NCBI GenBank assembly: GCA_041664985.1 | Contig: JBAYJS010000012.1 | Location: forward strand, 1 to 28,348 | Length of the DNA: 28,348 nucleotides | Direction of reading: 5' to 3' | Origin: JBAYJS01 sp041664985 | GTDB lineage: Bacteria; Patescibacteriota; Patescibacteriia; Buchananbacterales; UBA6539 | Shown here: positions 21,669-28,348 of the stretch, in pieces | How positions within the stretch are numbered: position 1 is the first letter of the stretch | Layout: every line of letters begins with the position of its first letter | Translations under genes and position numbers: made by a program | Notes under the pieces: model-generated | Told to the model about the DNA's origin: nothing | Databases searched by the model: none | What the model saw: only the letters and a program-made list of their open reading frames with translations

Positions 21669-22130
21669 ATGAAAAATCATCCTTTAATTAGAACTATCTA
21701 TTTATATTTATTTGCCTTGATTGGCCTAGCCATGGTCACAGTTGGCGCGGCTAAAGGCGTTGATTTGGGTTTAAAAGTTTGGGTTTTTACCCAGGCTGAA
21801 GCTGATCTGAATTATAACAAATACATGATGCCACCGGCTTTAACCGTAGCGACTGAGACCAAAAACGTTGAAGAGCTAAAAGCTTGCGCTGATAAATGTG
21901 AATTAACTGCTGATCAGAAAAAAGCTTTAGAAAATTGGACGGCTGATTACAAAAACTGGCAGGATCAACAAACCCAGTTAAGCAAAGTTGATTACAAAAC
22001 CCAAAGCCAGCAAAGAGAAGCCGCTTCGGCTCTGTCACTGATTATCGTTGGTTTGCCACTTTGGCTTTACCACTGGACGGTGATTAAAAAAGATCAGAAA
22101 AAGAATCTTGAGACTAGCAATAATATTTAA
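21669..22130 (+). CDS. Two-helix membrane protein between rplK and rplA
   Basis: 153 aa from ATG 21669. The first membrane helix is TIYLYLFALIGLAMVTVGAAKGVD (about 9-31). A soluble loop of about 90 residues contains two cysteines (ACADKCEL) and is Gln/Lys-rich, with heptad-like spacing. The second helix is ASALSLIIVGLPLWLYHWTVI (about 121-142), with a short charged tail. The pattern of a YLY helix followed by VGLPLWLYHW resembles DUF5671-type membrane proteins, a tentative match. Function unknown. Its insertion between L11 and L1 genes is unusual, and it presumably shares their transcript. Confidence 0.75.
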   Translation: MKNHPLIRTIYLYLFALIGLAMVTVGAAKGVDLGLKVWVFTQAEADLNYNKYMMPPALTVATETKNVEELKACADKCELTADQKKALENWTADYKNWQDQQTQLSKVDYKTQSQQREAASALSLIIVGLPLWLYHWTVIKKDQKKNLETSNNI

Positions 22131-22143
22131 TAACCAATAATTT

Positions 22144-22203
22144 GCGGGACCCTTTATTCCAGGGACTAAAACCGCGAACTTCTCACCTATTTTATTAGGC
22201 GAG
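22144..22203 (+). promoter_or_regulatory. Folded leader of rplA, probable L1 binding site
   Basis: GCGG/CCGC outer helix (22144-22147 with 22172-22175) encloses CCCT/AGGG, followed by GGGACTAA. A second stem, CTCACCTA/TAGGCGAG (22182-22203, one mismatch), ends just before the SD GGAAAGGA. Plan and GGGACTAA element match the rpsB leader. Confidence 0.55.
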
Positions 22204-22218
22204 GGGGAAAGGAAAACT

Positions 22219-22899
22219 ATGAGTCGTTCAAAACGTTATCAAGCGTCGGTGAAAAAAATCGACAAAGACAAACTTTATCCGATTGATCAAGCGATCAAAT
22301 TGGCTAAAGAAACCAACACCACTAAATTTAAAGGTTCAGTTGAAGTCCATGTCCGTTTAGGCATTGATCCGAAAAAAACCGAGCAACAAGTGCGCGGAAC
22401 CATCACTTTGCCTTTCGGCACCGGTAAAACCAAAAAAATTGCCGCCTTTGTCTCTCCGGAAAAAGAAAAAGAAGCCAAAGAAGCCGGCGCTGATATTTTT
22501 GGCGGTCAGGAATTGATTGACCAAATTAAATCCAGCGGCAAAGTTGATTTCGAAATTGCCATTGCGAGTCCCGATATGATGCCAAAATTAGCGATTATCG
22601 CTAAAATTTTAGGGCCAAAAGGTTTAATGCCTTCCCCGAAAAACGATACCATCACCACCAATTTAGCCAAAACCATTAGCGACTTGAAAAAAGGTAAAGT
22701 CAATTTCAAAAGCGATGACACCGGTAATGTCCACCAAATCATTGGTAAAGTCACTTTTGAAGACACTCAACTGATCGAAAATTTCCAGGCTTTCCTGGGC
22801 GCTTTAAAGAAAGGCAAACCGTCTTCAGCCAAAGGCACTTATATCCAAAACATCAGTATCGCCTCTTCAATGGGTCCTGGTATTCGAGTTACTCTCTAA
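22219..22899 (+). CDS. rplA: 50S ribosomal protein L1
   Basis: uL1 of the L1 stalk, 226 aa and usual length. Family marks: ALKLAKE-like IKLAKETNTTKFKGSVEVHVRLGIDPKK, IRGTITLPFGTGK-like stretch, GAD..GG.ELI, ASPDMMP, LGPKGLMPSPKNDTIT and a final ISIASSMGPGIRV. An SD (GGAAAGGA) is present, rare for a core gene here. L1 is known in other bacteria to repress its own mRNA, and the leader before this gene would be the target. Confidence 0.97.
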   Translation: MSRSKRYQASVKKIDKDKLYPIDQAIKLAKETNTTKFKGSVEVHVRLGIDPKKTEQQVRGTITLPFGTGKTKKIAAFVSPEKEKEAKEAGADIFGGQELIDQIKSSGKVDFEIAIASPDMMPKLAIIAKILGPKGLMPSPKNDTITTNLAKTISDLKKGKVNFKSDDTGNVHQIIGKVTFEDTQLIENFQAFLGALKKGKPSSAKGTYIQNISIASSMGPGIRVTL

Positions 22900-22914
22900 A
22901 GCTAAAATATCACT

Positions 22915-22943
22915 AAAAAATCCGCCTTTTAGGCGGATTTTTT
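22915..22943 (+). terminator. Terminator of the secE-rplA unit
   Basis: AAATCCGCC/GGCGGATTT stem with a TTTTA loop, then TTTT. It lies 16 nt past the rplA stop. Confidence 0.9.
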
Positions 22944-22946
22944 GAT

Positions 22947-22976
22947 TTGCCAAGGACGGTTAAAATTTGTTAAAAT
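22947..22976 (+). promoter_or_regulatory. Extended -10 promoter of the dTMP-synthesis cluster
   Basis: TTGCCA (22947-22952), 18 nt, TAAAAT (22971-22976) with TGT in front. It starts directly after the preceding terminator. Confidence 0.65.
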
Positions 22977-23011
22977 ATAGAAGTTATTAATCTTAAAATT
23001 CAATCTCTAAT

Positions 23012-23548
23012 ATGGCTGAAGAACGAAAGCACTATCGCCCATCCTGGGACGATTATTTTATGGCAATTGCCAAAATTATTGCTGCCAGAGGCACCTGTGA
23101 TCGCTTATATGCTGGGGCGGTTTTAGTCAAAAATAACCGAATTATCTCAACTGGTTATAATGGCTCTCCGGCCGGACTGCCACATTGTAATGATGTTGGC
23201 CATCTTTTGGAAGACGGCCATTGTGTCCGCACTATTCACGCCGAACACAATGCAGTTTTACAGGCGGCTTTACAAGGCGGTACCAGTACAGCCGGATCAA
23301 CTCTTTATCTAAAATACAGCCCCTGCATTCATTGCACCAAATATATTATCGCTGGCGGCATTAAACGCGTAGTCATGGGTAAGGTTTATCGCAACGAAAA
23401 AGCTTTAGACATGTTAAAAGAAGCCGGTGTCCAAGTCGACGTTTATAAAGAAAATTCCGAATGGAACGAAGAAATTACTAAAATATTTTCCGAGGAAATT
23501 CCCGACCGAACCAACGAAGGCGCAGTAAAAATGGAGGTAAAAAAATAA
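23012..23548 (+). CDS. Deoxycytidylate (dCMP) deaminase
   Basis: Zinc enzyme that converts dCMP to dUMP, the substrate of thymidylate synthase. 178 aa. HAEHNAV (76-82) has the zinc His and catalytic Glu78, and SPCIHC (C105, C108) completes the zinc site. TGYNGSPAGLPHC is the substrate-binding stretch typical of dCMP deaminases, and not of cytidine or tRNA deaminases. It is the first gene of a cluster with kinase, dut, DUF3160, thyA and DHFR. The stop overlaps the next start by one base (TAATG). No symbol is given because naming differs (comEB or dcd-type). Confidence 0.93.
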   Translation: MAEERKHYRPSWDDYFMAIAKIIAARGTCDRLYAGAVLVKNNRIISTGYNGSPAGLPHCNDVGHLLEDGHCVRTIHAEHNAVLQAALQGGTSTAGSTLYLKYSPCIHCTKYIIAGGIKRVVMGKVYRNEKALDMLKEAGVQVDVYKENSEWNEEITKIFSEEIPDRTNEGAVKMEVKK

Positions 23549-24105
23549 TGGCAAAAATTATTTTAGGTTTTGTCGGACCAATCGCTTCGGGTAAAGGGAC
23601 TGTCTGTCAATATCTCAAAGAAAAGCATAATGCTCAAATTTTTCGATTTTCTTCAATGTTGCGTGACGTTTTAGACCGATTCTACATTGAACAAAGTCGG
23701 GAAAATATGCAAACTGTTTCATCAGCTTTACGACAGGCTTTTGGGGATGATTTAATGGCTAAAACTATTGCTAATGACGTGACCAATACCAAAGTTGAAA
23801 TTGTCGCTGTTGACGGCGTCAGACGCGAACCGGATATCAAATATCTTCGAGAAATCTCCGGTTTTTATTTAATCAATATTGATGCTGACCAAAAAACCCG
23901 CTGGCAAAGAATTACCACTCGCGGCGAAAACATTGATGACACCCAAAAAACTTTGGAACAATTTCAAAAAGACGAACAGCGCGAAGCGGAAAAAAATATT
24001 CAAGAGGTAGCCAAACTGGCTGATTTCAAATTGGATAACAACGGCACCCTTGACCAACTTAAAAAACAAATTGATGATATTTTGGCTAAAATTAAAAAGT
24101 CATAA
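23548..24105 (+). CDS. P-loop nucleotide kinase, probably nucleoside monophosphate or dephospho-CoA-kinase type
   Basis: 185-aa kinase. The P-loop is GPIASGKGT (10-18), followed by FSSMLRDVLDR, LRQAFGDDLMAK, VAVDGVRREPDI and DADQKTRWQRITTRGE. This order is shared by dephospho-CoA kinases and AAA_18-type dNMP kinases. GDDLMA and VDGVRREPD fit the archaeal-like group annotated as either. The neighbours handle deoxynucleotides, which favours a dNMP (for example dTMP or dUMP) kinase. The sequence alone does not settle this. A GGAGG before the start overlaps the end of the deaminase gene, so translation is coupled. Confidence 0.7.
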   Translation: MAKIILGFVGPIASGKGTVCQYLKEKHNAQIFRFSSMLRDVLDRFYIEQSRENMQTVSSALRQAFGDDLMAKTIANDVTNTKVEIVAVDGVRREPDIKYLREISGFYLINIDADQKTRWQRITTRGENIDDTQKTLEQFQKDEQREAEKNIQEVAKLADFKLDNNGTLDQLKKQIDDILAKIKKS

Positions 24106-24113
24106 ACCGGCCA

Positions 24114-24533
24114 ATGAAAGTAAAAATTAAAAAACTTAACCCGGAAATTGAAATTCCAAAATACTCCCACTCAGGCGACGCCGGACTGGATTTATGCGCT
24201 TTGCAGGATTATGAATTGCAGGTGGGTGAAAGCAAAAGATTTGATCTTGGTTTTGCTTTGGAATTTCCGGCTGGCTTTGTTGCTTTAACTCGCGACCGCG
24301 GCAGTTTGGCCGTTGCCGGTGTTCATAATTTGGGCGGCGTTTTTGATTGCGGCTATCGCGGCGAATATAATTGCACGCTGATTAATTTAAGCGATAAAGT
24401 TTACCCAATAAAAAAAGGCGACCGAATCGTTCAACTAGTAATTTTTCCAATTGCCTATGCTGAGTTTGAACTAACCAATGACTTGGAACAAACCAGCCGC
24501 GGTCAAGGCCGCTTTGGCTCGACCGGAAAATAA
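24114..24533 (+). CDS. dut: dUTP diphosphatase (dUTPase)
   Basis: Trimeric enzyme that hydrolyses dUTP to dUMP and pyrophosphate, keeping uracil out of DNA and feeding ThyA. 139 aa. The five motifs are in order: AGLDL, RDRGSLA, GGVFDCGYRGEY, GDRIVQLVI and RGQGRFGSTG. In motif 2 the usual R-S-G-L-A reads R-G-S-L-A, an exchange of the two small residues. The C-terminal arm closing the active site is present. It starts 8 nt after the kinase. dCTP deaminase shares the fold, but motif 3 and the C-terminal arm point to dUTPase. Confidence 0.93.
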   Translation: MKVKIKKLNPEIEIPKYSHSGDAGLDLCALQDYELQVGESKRFDLGFALEFPAGFVALTRDRGSLAVAGVHNLGGVFDCGYRGEYNCTLINLSDKVYPIKKGDRIVQLVIFPIAYAEFELTNDLEQTSRGQGRFGSTGK

Positions 24534-24547
24534 ATAATTCTCTAACC

Positions 24548-24566
24548 AGTTTGTAAAAAACAAACT
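24548..24566 (+). other. Hairpin between dut and the DUF3160 gene
   Basis: AGTTTGT/ACAAACT 7-bp stem with an A5 loop. No T run follows, so it is more likely a processing or stability element than a terminator. Confidence 0.35.
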
Positions 24567-24575
24567 AAATAACCT

Positions 24576-26909
24576 ATGGAGGACAAAAAACCTTTACTCA
24601 TTGCCGCAATAATCGTAGTGATTTTGCTTATTGTGTCCGCTGTCGGTGTTTTTGTATTTCTCCAAAAATCAAATACCCAAACTGAGATTCCCGCACCGCC
24701 GCCAGAAGTTAATACCAATTATAATTATCTGCCGCCTTCAACCGAAGTTAATGCCAATCAAGCGGCGATGGCCGAAGCCAAAAGCAAACTGGAAAAAGAC
24801 AAACAATTCATCTCGTCTTTTTGGCAGCCCTGGGAATTAAAATATACCGCCGAGTCGCCAAGCTATAAATTGCCTTTGGAAAAAATCAAAGAACAAGTCA
24901 CCAACTACCGTGATTTTTCCCGAAAAATTAATCTTGATAATTCTTTGGCCAAGCTAACCACTAACGGTTTTGTGGTGGTTAATAATCCTTTCAGTTCAAA
25001 TACTAACGATTGGCAAAGCAACTACAAATTAATCAGAGAAAATAAAATCCCAATTTTAATCACTTCCGATTCAGTCGCCGGTATTTATCAAGACACTTTA
25101 AATGTCATTTACAAAGAAATTGAACAAGAAATTTTTTATCCTTCGCTTTGGCAACTGCTTAAAGATACCGCCCAGCAAGCCCGCGAACGTTACGAGAAAA
25201 GACAGGGCCAATTTGGCATCAAAACCGATTTAGTTACCGAAGCCAATCGTTTAGAAGTTGCTTTTCTCACTGTTGGCTTGAAATTATTACAACCAGAAAC
25301 CGCTCAAGTCAAAGATTCTTTAGCAGCGGATAATAAATTTTTCTCCAGCCAGGAAGCCGGGCTTTACACTATTGGCACCCCGCCCTATTTAGCTAACGAA
25401 ATTAATGCCGAAATTAAACTGATTAAAGCCAAAACCAAATCAGCCAAATCGCCAATTTTTCTTTATCCTAAAAATTACCAAAATTATACTATCCCCGCCC
25501 AATACAGCACTTCGGAAAAATTAAAAAATTATTATCTGGCAATTACTTGGCTTAATGAAAATCTTTTTCCGCTTTGGAACAAAAGTAATGATTGCCCCAA
25601 TTGTTTACTGGATCAAGCCGATCAAAATATTAATTTAATCGCTGCCCTTTACCTAAGCGATGATTTGGCCAAAAATCAAGCTTTAAAAAATCGCTGGGCC
25701 AATATTTATAAATCAATTTCTTTTTTCAAAGGTTTGGAAGCTGACCTGACTTATCTTGACTATCAACAAGCCCTCAAAGAAATTTTTGGCAATGATTACG
25801 ATTTGGAAAAGATTTTTTCTGCCGACCAAAATTCAACTGACCAAAGTATTGCCAAAATCCAAGCTAAAATAAACAGTTACTCTTTCCCTAAGGTTTTAAG
25901 TTTAGACCGAGCCGAAAAAGAAAAAATCGGTTTACGCTTGTTGCGCAACCGCTATTTAATGGAAGAAGAATTATTCCAATATCTTACCAATGAATCAACC
26001 GGCGAATTTACCGGCAGTTTGCAAAAGGGCCAAGTTTTGCCTTATACTGCTTGCCAAAAAGACAAAGCTTACTTTCGTTGCTTTCCGGTTGCTTTGGATT
26101 TATTCAGCTTGCTTGGCAATCAAACCGCTAAAGAAATTAACGAAAAAACTCTGGCTAGCCAATATGCCAACTACCAAAAAAATCTGGCCGACTTTACCGA
26201 AAAGCTCAAAGAGTTTGACGATCACACTTGGCACGATAATGCCTATTTAAGTTTATTGTCTTCACTTAAATATTTAAACAACGGCCTTAATGGTTTGCCC
26301 GCCTTTATGCAAACTGACATTTGGAAAAGAAAGCAACTAAATACCAGTCTGGGCGCTTGGGTGGATTTTCATGCCGATATAAATTTTGAGAAAAAAGAAA
26401 ATGAAGAAACCAACAGTATCCGAGCCTACTTTCCTTACGGCTATATTGAACCGCAACCGGAATTTTACAGTTCACTGCTGGCCAATATCAATATGGTAAT
26501 CGAAGGCTTTACCAACTTACAAATTATTTCCAACCAGAGCGAATCGTTTGAGCGGCTGGTAAACTTAAAAAATATTTTACAAAAAGTCACCGAAATTTCC
26601 AAAAAAGAATTAACCAAAGAAGTAATCACAGCCGATGACTATGATTTTATCAACAGTTTTAATCAACAAATTGATTTGGTGACTGGTGATATTAAAAAAG
26701 AAAACATCCAAAACCGAAATTCCTTTGGCTATTTGACCTATGGCACCAATGGCTTATTTGAGACCTTGGCCGGCTTAAACTATCTGATTGCCGTTTATCC
26801 CGATACCAATGGCAAGCTATATTTTGCCGTCGGCCCGGTTTTTAATTATTTAGAAAATAAAACCAAAGACAAACCAACTGCCACCTGGCAACTGGAACTT
26901 TTTCCCTAA
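24576..26909 (+). CDS. DUF3160 family extracytoplasmic protein
   Basis: 777 aa. A membrane helix (LLIAAIIVVILLIVSAVGVFVFL, about 6-28) anchors it, then a Pro/Asn-rich linker (about 35-60), then a large mostly helical domain. TTNGFVVV...NDWQSNYKLIRENKIPILITSDSVAGIYQDTL is the DUF3160 entry motif. Later marks include AITWL, the D-H-T-W-H-D pair and a late DVTGDI-like VTGDIKK. DUF3160 proteins are secreted or anchored and their function is not known. The gene lies between dut and thyA with gaps of 42 and 4 nt. It is by far the largest member of an otherwise cytosolic pathway cluster. Confidence 0.85.
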   Translation: MEDKKPLLIAAIIVVILLIVSAVGVFVFLQKSNTQTEIPAPPPEVNTNYNYLPPSTEVNANQAAMAEAKSKLEKDKQFISSFWQPWELKYTAESPSYKLPLEKIKEQVTNYRDFSRKINLDNSLAKLTTNGFVVVNNPFSSNTNDWQSNYKLIRENKIPILITSDSVAGIYQDTLNVIYKEIEQEIFYPSLWQLLKDTAQQARERYEKRQGQFGIKTDLVTEANRLEVAFLTVGLKLLQPETAQVKDSLAADNKFFSSQEAGLYTIGTPPYLANEINAEIKLIKAKTKSAKSPIFLYPKNYQNYTIPAQYSTSEKLKNYYLAITWLNENLFPLWNKSNDCPNCLLDQADQNINLIAALYLSDDLAKNQALKNRWANIYKSISFFKGLEADLTYLDYQQALKEIFGNDYDLEKIFSADQNSTDQSIAKIQAKINSYSFPKVLSLDRAEKEKIGLRLLRNRYLMEEELFQYLTNESTGEFTGSLQKGQVLPYTACQKDKAYFRCFPVALDLFSLLGNQTAKEINEKTLASQYANYQKNLADFTEKLKEFDDHTWHDNAYLSLLSSLKYLNNGLNGLPAFMQTDIWKRKQLNTSLGAWVDFHADINFEKKENEETNSIRAYFPYGYIEPQPEFYSSLLANINMVIEGFTNLQIISNQSESFERLVNLKNILQKVTEISKKELTKEVITADDYDFINSFNQQIDLVTGDIKKENIQNRNSFGYLTYGTNGLFETLAGLNYLIAVYPDTNGKLYFAVGPVFNYLENKTKDKPTATWQLELFP

Positions 26910-26913
26910 AATT

Positions 26914-27786
26914 ATGAAAGCTTATCTAGACATTGTCAAAAAAATCATTGAGCAAGGACAAAAAGCGACCAACCGAACCGGAATCGATACTTTGGTTGTA
27001 CCCGGCAATATTTTTCAGCATGACATGAAAAACGGTTTTCCCGCGCTGACAACCAAAAAAGTTCCCTACCGCTTAGTTGCCACTGAATTGGAATTTTTTA
27101 TCAAAGGCATTACCGATAAAAAATGGCTTCAGGATCGCAATAATCATATTTGGGATGAGTGGTGCACACCGCTAAAAATTCCTTATGCTAACGATGAAGA
27201 AACCAAAAAAAGAATGCTAGCCGAAAGGGATTTGGGCACAATTTACGGCTGGGAATGGCGGCATTTTGGCGCTAAATACCAATCTTACGACACTGACTAT
27301 ACCGGTCAAGGCGTTGATCAGCTCAAAAAACTGGTGGCGGATTTAAAAAAAACGCCAGACAGCCGGCGGATGTTGGTTTTGGCCTGGAATCCTTTGGATA
27401 TCGATAAAGCCGTGCCGCCTTACTGCCATTACGGTTTTCAGGTCACTGTCATTAATAACAAATTAAATTTGTTTTGGAACCAAAGATCGGTTGACGTTGC
27501 TTTGGGTCTGCCGTTTAATATCGCCAGCTACGCCACCTTACTTCATTTACTGGCCAAAGAAACCGGCTACCAAGAAGGAATTTTAACCGGCTTTTTGGCC
27601 GACACCCATATTTACGTTAATCATCTGGAAGGCTTGAAAGAACAGTTGTCGCGCGATCCAAATAAATATCTCCTGCCAACAGTTAAAACCGAAAAATTCA
27701 CTTCGATTTTTGACTGGCAAGCAACTGACACCGAACTAATTAATTATCAAAGTTATCCGACAATTAAATTTGAAATTGCCGTTTAA
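26914..27786 (+). CDS. thyA: Thymidylate synthase ThyA
   Basis: Converts dUMP to dTMP with methylenetetrahydrofolate, producing dihydrofolate. 290 aa. RTGIDTLVVPGNIFQHDM (dUMP-binding Arg) stands near the N-terminus. TVIHELLWFI-type helix reads VATELEFFIKG. The catalytic Cys171 lies in PPYCHYGFQ (usual form LPPCHxxxQ). RSVDVALGLPFNIASYA binds dUMP, and DTHIYVNHLEG is conserved. It is followed by the DHFR gene, the classic partner that recycles the folate. Confidence 0.95.
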   Translation: MKAYLDIVKKIIEQGQKATNRTGIDTLVVPGNIFQHDMKNGFPALTTKKVPYRLVATELEFFIKGITDKKWLQDRNNHIWDEWCTPLKIPYANDEETKKRMLAERDLGTIYGWEWRHFGAKYQSYDTDYTGQGVDQLKKLVADLKKTPDSRRMLVLAWNPLDIDKAVPPYCHYGFQVTVINNKLNLFWNQRSVDVALGLPFNIASYATLLHLLAKETGYQEGILTGFLADTHIYVNHLEGLKEQLSRDPNKYLLPTVKTEKFTSIFDWQATDTELINYQSYPTIKFEIAV

Positions 27787-27825
27787 TAAGCAAGATAAAT
27801 ATTTTATTGGCACTTATCTTGCTTA
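27787..27825 (+). other. 12-bp stem-loop after thyA
   Basis: TAAGCAAGATAA (27787-27798) pairs perfectly with TTATCTTGCTTA (27814-27825). The right arm is part of the first tandem repeat unit, so the left arm could pair with any of three units. There is no T run. Confidence 0.55.
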
Positions 27826-27875
27826 AAACTTATCTTGCTTAAAACTTATCTTGCTTAAAACTTATCCTACTTAAT
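27812..27875 (+). repeat. 16-bp tandem repeat, four units, before the DHFR gene
   Basis: ACTTATCTTGCTTAAA occurs three times exactly (27812, 27828, 27844). A fourth, changed unit ACTTATCCTACTTAAT (27860-27875) ends at the DHFR start codon. ACTTATCCTGATG inside the gene start looks like the head of a fifth unit. Confidence 0.92.
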
Positions 27876-28348
27876 ATGAAACTTATCCTGATGATGGCAA
27901 TGACTGCCGACGGTATTATTGCTAAAAATTCTTCCCAAAACGCCGATTGGACTTCCAAAGCCGATAAAAAAGCGTTTATTGCCGAAACTAAAAAACACGG
28001 CGCCATTATCATGGGCCAAACCACCTACGAAGCAATCGGCAAAGCTTTGCCCGGCCGCTTGAATTTAATTTTGACTTTAACGCCCCAAAATTACCAAGCC
28101 AAAGTTCAACCGGGTCTTTTGGAATTTATCAAAGGCACGCCAAAAGAAATAGTAAAATATTTGGAACAAAAAGGTTTTGCTTCGGCGATTTTGGGCGGCG
28201 GTGCCAAAACCAACGGCATGTTTTTAAACGCCGGTTTGGTGGATGAAATTTTAATTACCGTTGAACCGAAAATATTTGGCAGCGGCTTGAACTTTACCGA
28301 AGGGTTTGACTTAGACTTGAATTTGGAACTTTTGGAATGCAATCAAAT
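27876..28348 (+). CDS. Dihydrofolate reductase / RibD-C-like reductase, 3' end beyond the window
   Basis: 157 codons are visible. MKLILMMAMTADGIIAKN, the W-T-S-K-A-D-K-K-A-F stretch, GAIIMGQTTYEAIGKALPGRLNLILT and ILGGGAKTNGMFLNAGLVDEILITVEPKIFGSG fit the DHFR superfamily, with features of both FolA and the RibD C-terminal reductase. Following thyA, the likely role is regeneration of tetrahydrofolate. ATG 27876 directly follows the last repeat unit and no SD is present, so the repeats form the immediate leader. Nothing in the sequence rules out a pyrimidine reductase. Confidence 0.82.
   Translation, partial: MKLILMMAMTADGIIAKNSSQNADWTSKADKKAFIAETKKHGAIIMGQTTYEAIGKALPGRLNLILTLTPQNYQAKVQPGLLEFIKGTPKEIVKYLEQKGFASAILGGGAKTNGMFLNAGLVDEILITVEPKIFGSGLNFTEGFDLDLNLELLECNQ

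Noticed and set aside
1..28348. tRNA genes, CRISPR arrays, insertion sequences
   Set aside because: Looked for by eye (T-arm GTTCGAATC-like stretches, regularly spaced repeats, transposase motifs) and none found. The only tandem array, at 27812, has no spacers.

Overview
The window looks like a piece of a Candidate Phyla Radiation (Patescibacteria, probably Parcubacteria-like) chromosome. This is inferred from the mix of genes, with no marker phylogeny. The signs are an AT-rich core, a short two-domain-type EF-Ts, almost no Shine-Dalgarno (SD) sequences before most core genes, lipoproteins with Gmad2/GerMN and I42-like domains, a DUF3160 surface protein, and a compact folate/thymidylate cluster. 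No tRNA, rRNA, CRISPR array or transposase gene was seen. All 29 complete genes end in TAA (24) or TAG (5), never TGA.

Layout. 1-2262 (minus): threonine synthase (cut by the window edge), a HisI-type protein with a C-terminal zinc ribbon and a folded leader, a palindromic AT-rich repeat, and a YerC/TrpR-like repressor with repeats overlapping its own promoter. 2345-5505 (minus): GAPDH, a 628-aa coiled-coil protein and a 42-aa Cys-rich protein. 5513-9320 (minus): one unit rpsB-tsf-ricT-I42 lipoprotein-GerMN lipoprotein, with a clear promoter, folded leader and terminator. 9324-11285: a ROK-family kinase (plus) and a membrane-anchored protein of unknown function (minus). 11286-14625 (minus): MacB-like ABC exporter with one ATPase and two tandem permeases. 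14685-17290 (minus): an unknown 309-aa protein behind a roughly 250-nt folded leader, a large inverted repeat, and a membrane-anchored extracytoplasmic protein. 17410-22943 (plus, with one minus gene at 19756-20187): gyrB, then secE-nusG-rplK-membrane protein-rplA. 22947-28348 (plus): dCMP deaminase, nucleotide/CoA-type kinase, dUTPase, DUF3160 protein, thymidylate synthase, DHFR (cut by the window edge).

How it works together. The last block is a nearly complete route to dTMP: dCMP to dUMP (deaminase), dUTP to dUMP (Dut), dUMP to dTMP (ThyA), and tetrahydrofolate regeneration (DHFR). The ribosome and translation-factor units carry folded leaders before rpsB and rplA that share a GGGACTAA element, which suggests autogenous control.

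The most unusual feature is a mosaic. Six genes (thrC, hisI-like, ROK kinase, and the unknowns at 10427, 14767 and 19756) look richer in G and C than their neighbours. All six have strong AGGAGG-like SD sequences and most have a hairpin near the 5' end of the transcript; the five whose 3' ends lie in the window also have their own intrinsic terminator. They sit one by one (or as the thrC/hisI pair) between the AT-rich operons, which mostly lack SDs. They look like self-contained expression cassettes inserted at operon borders.
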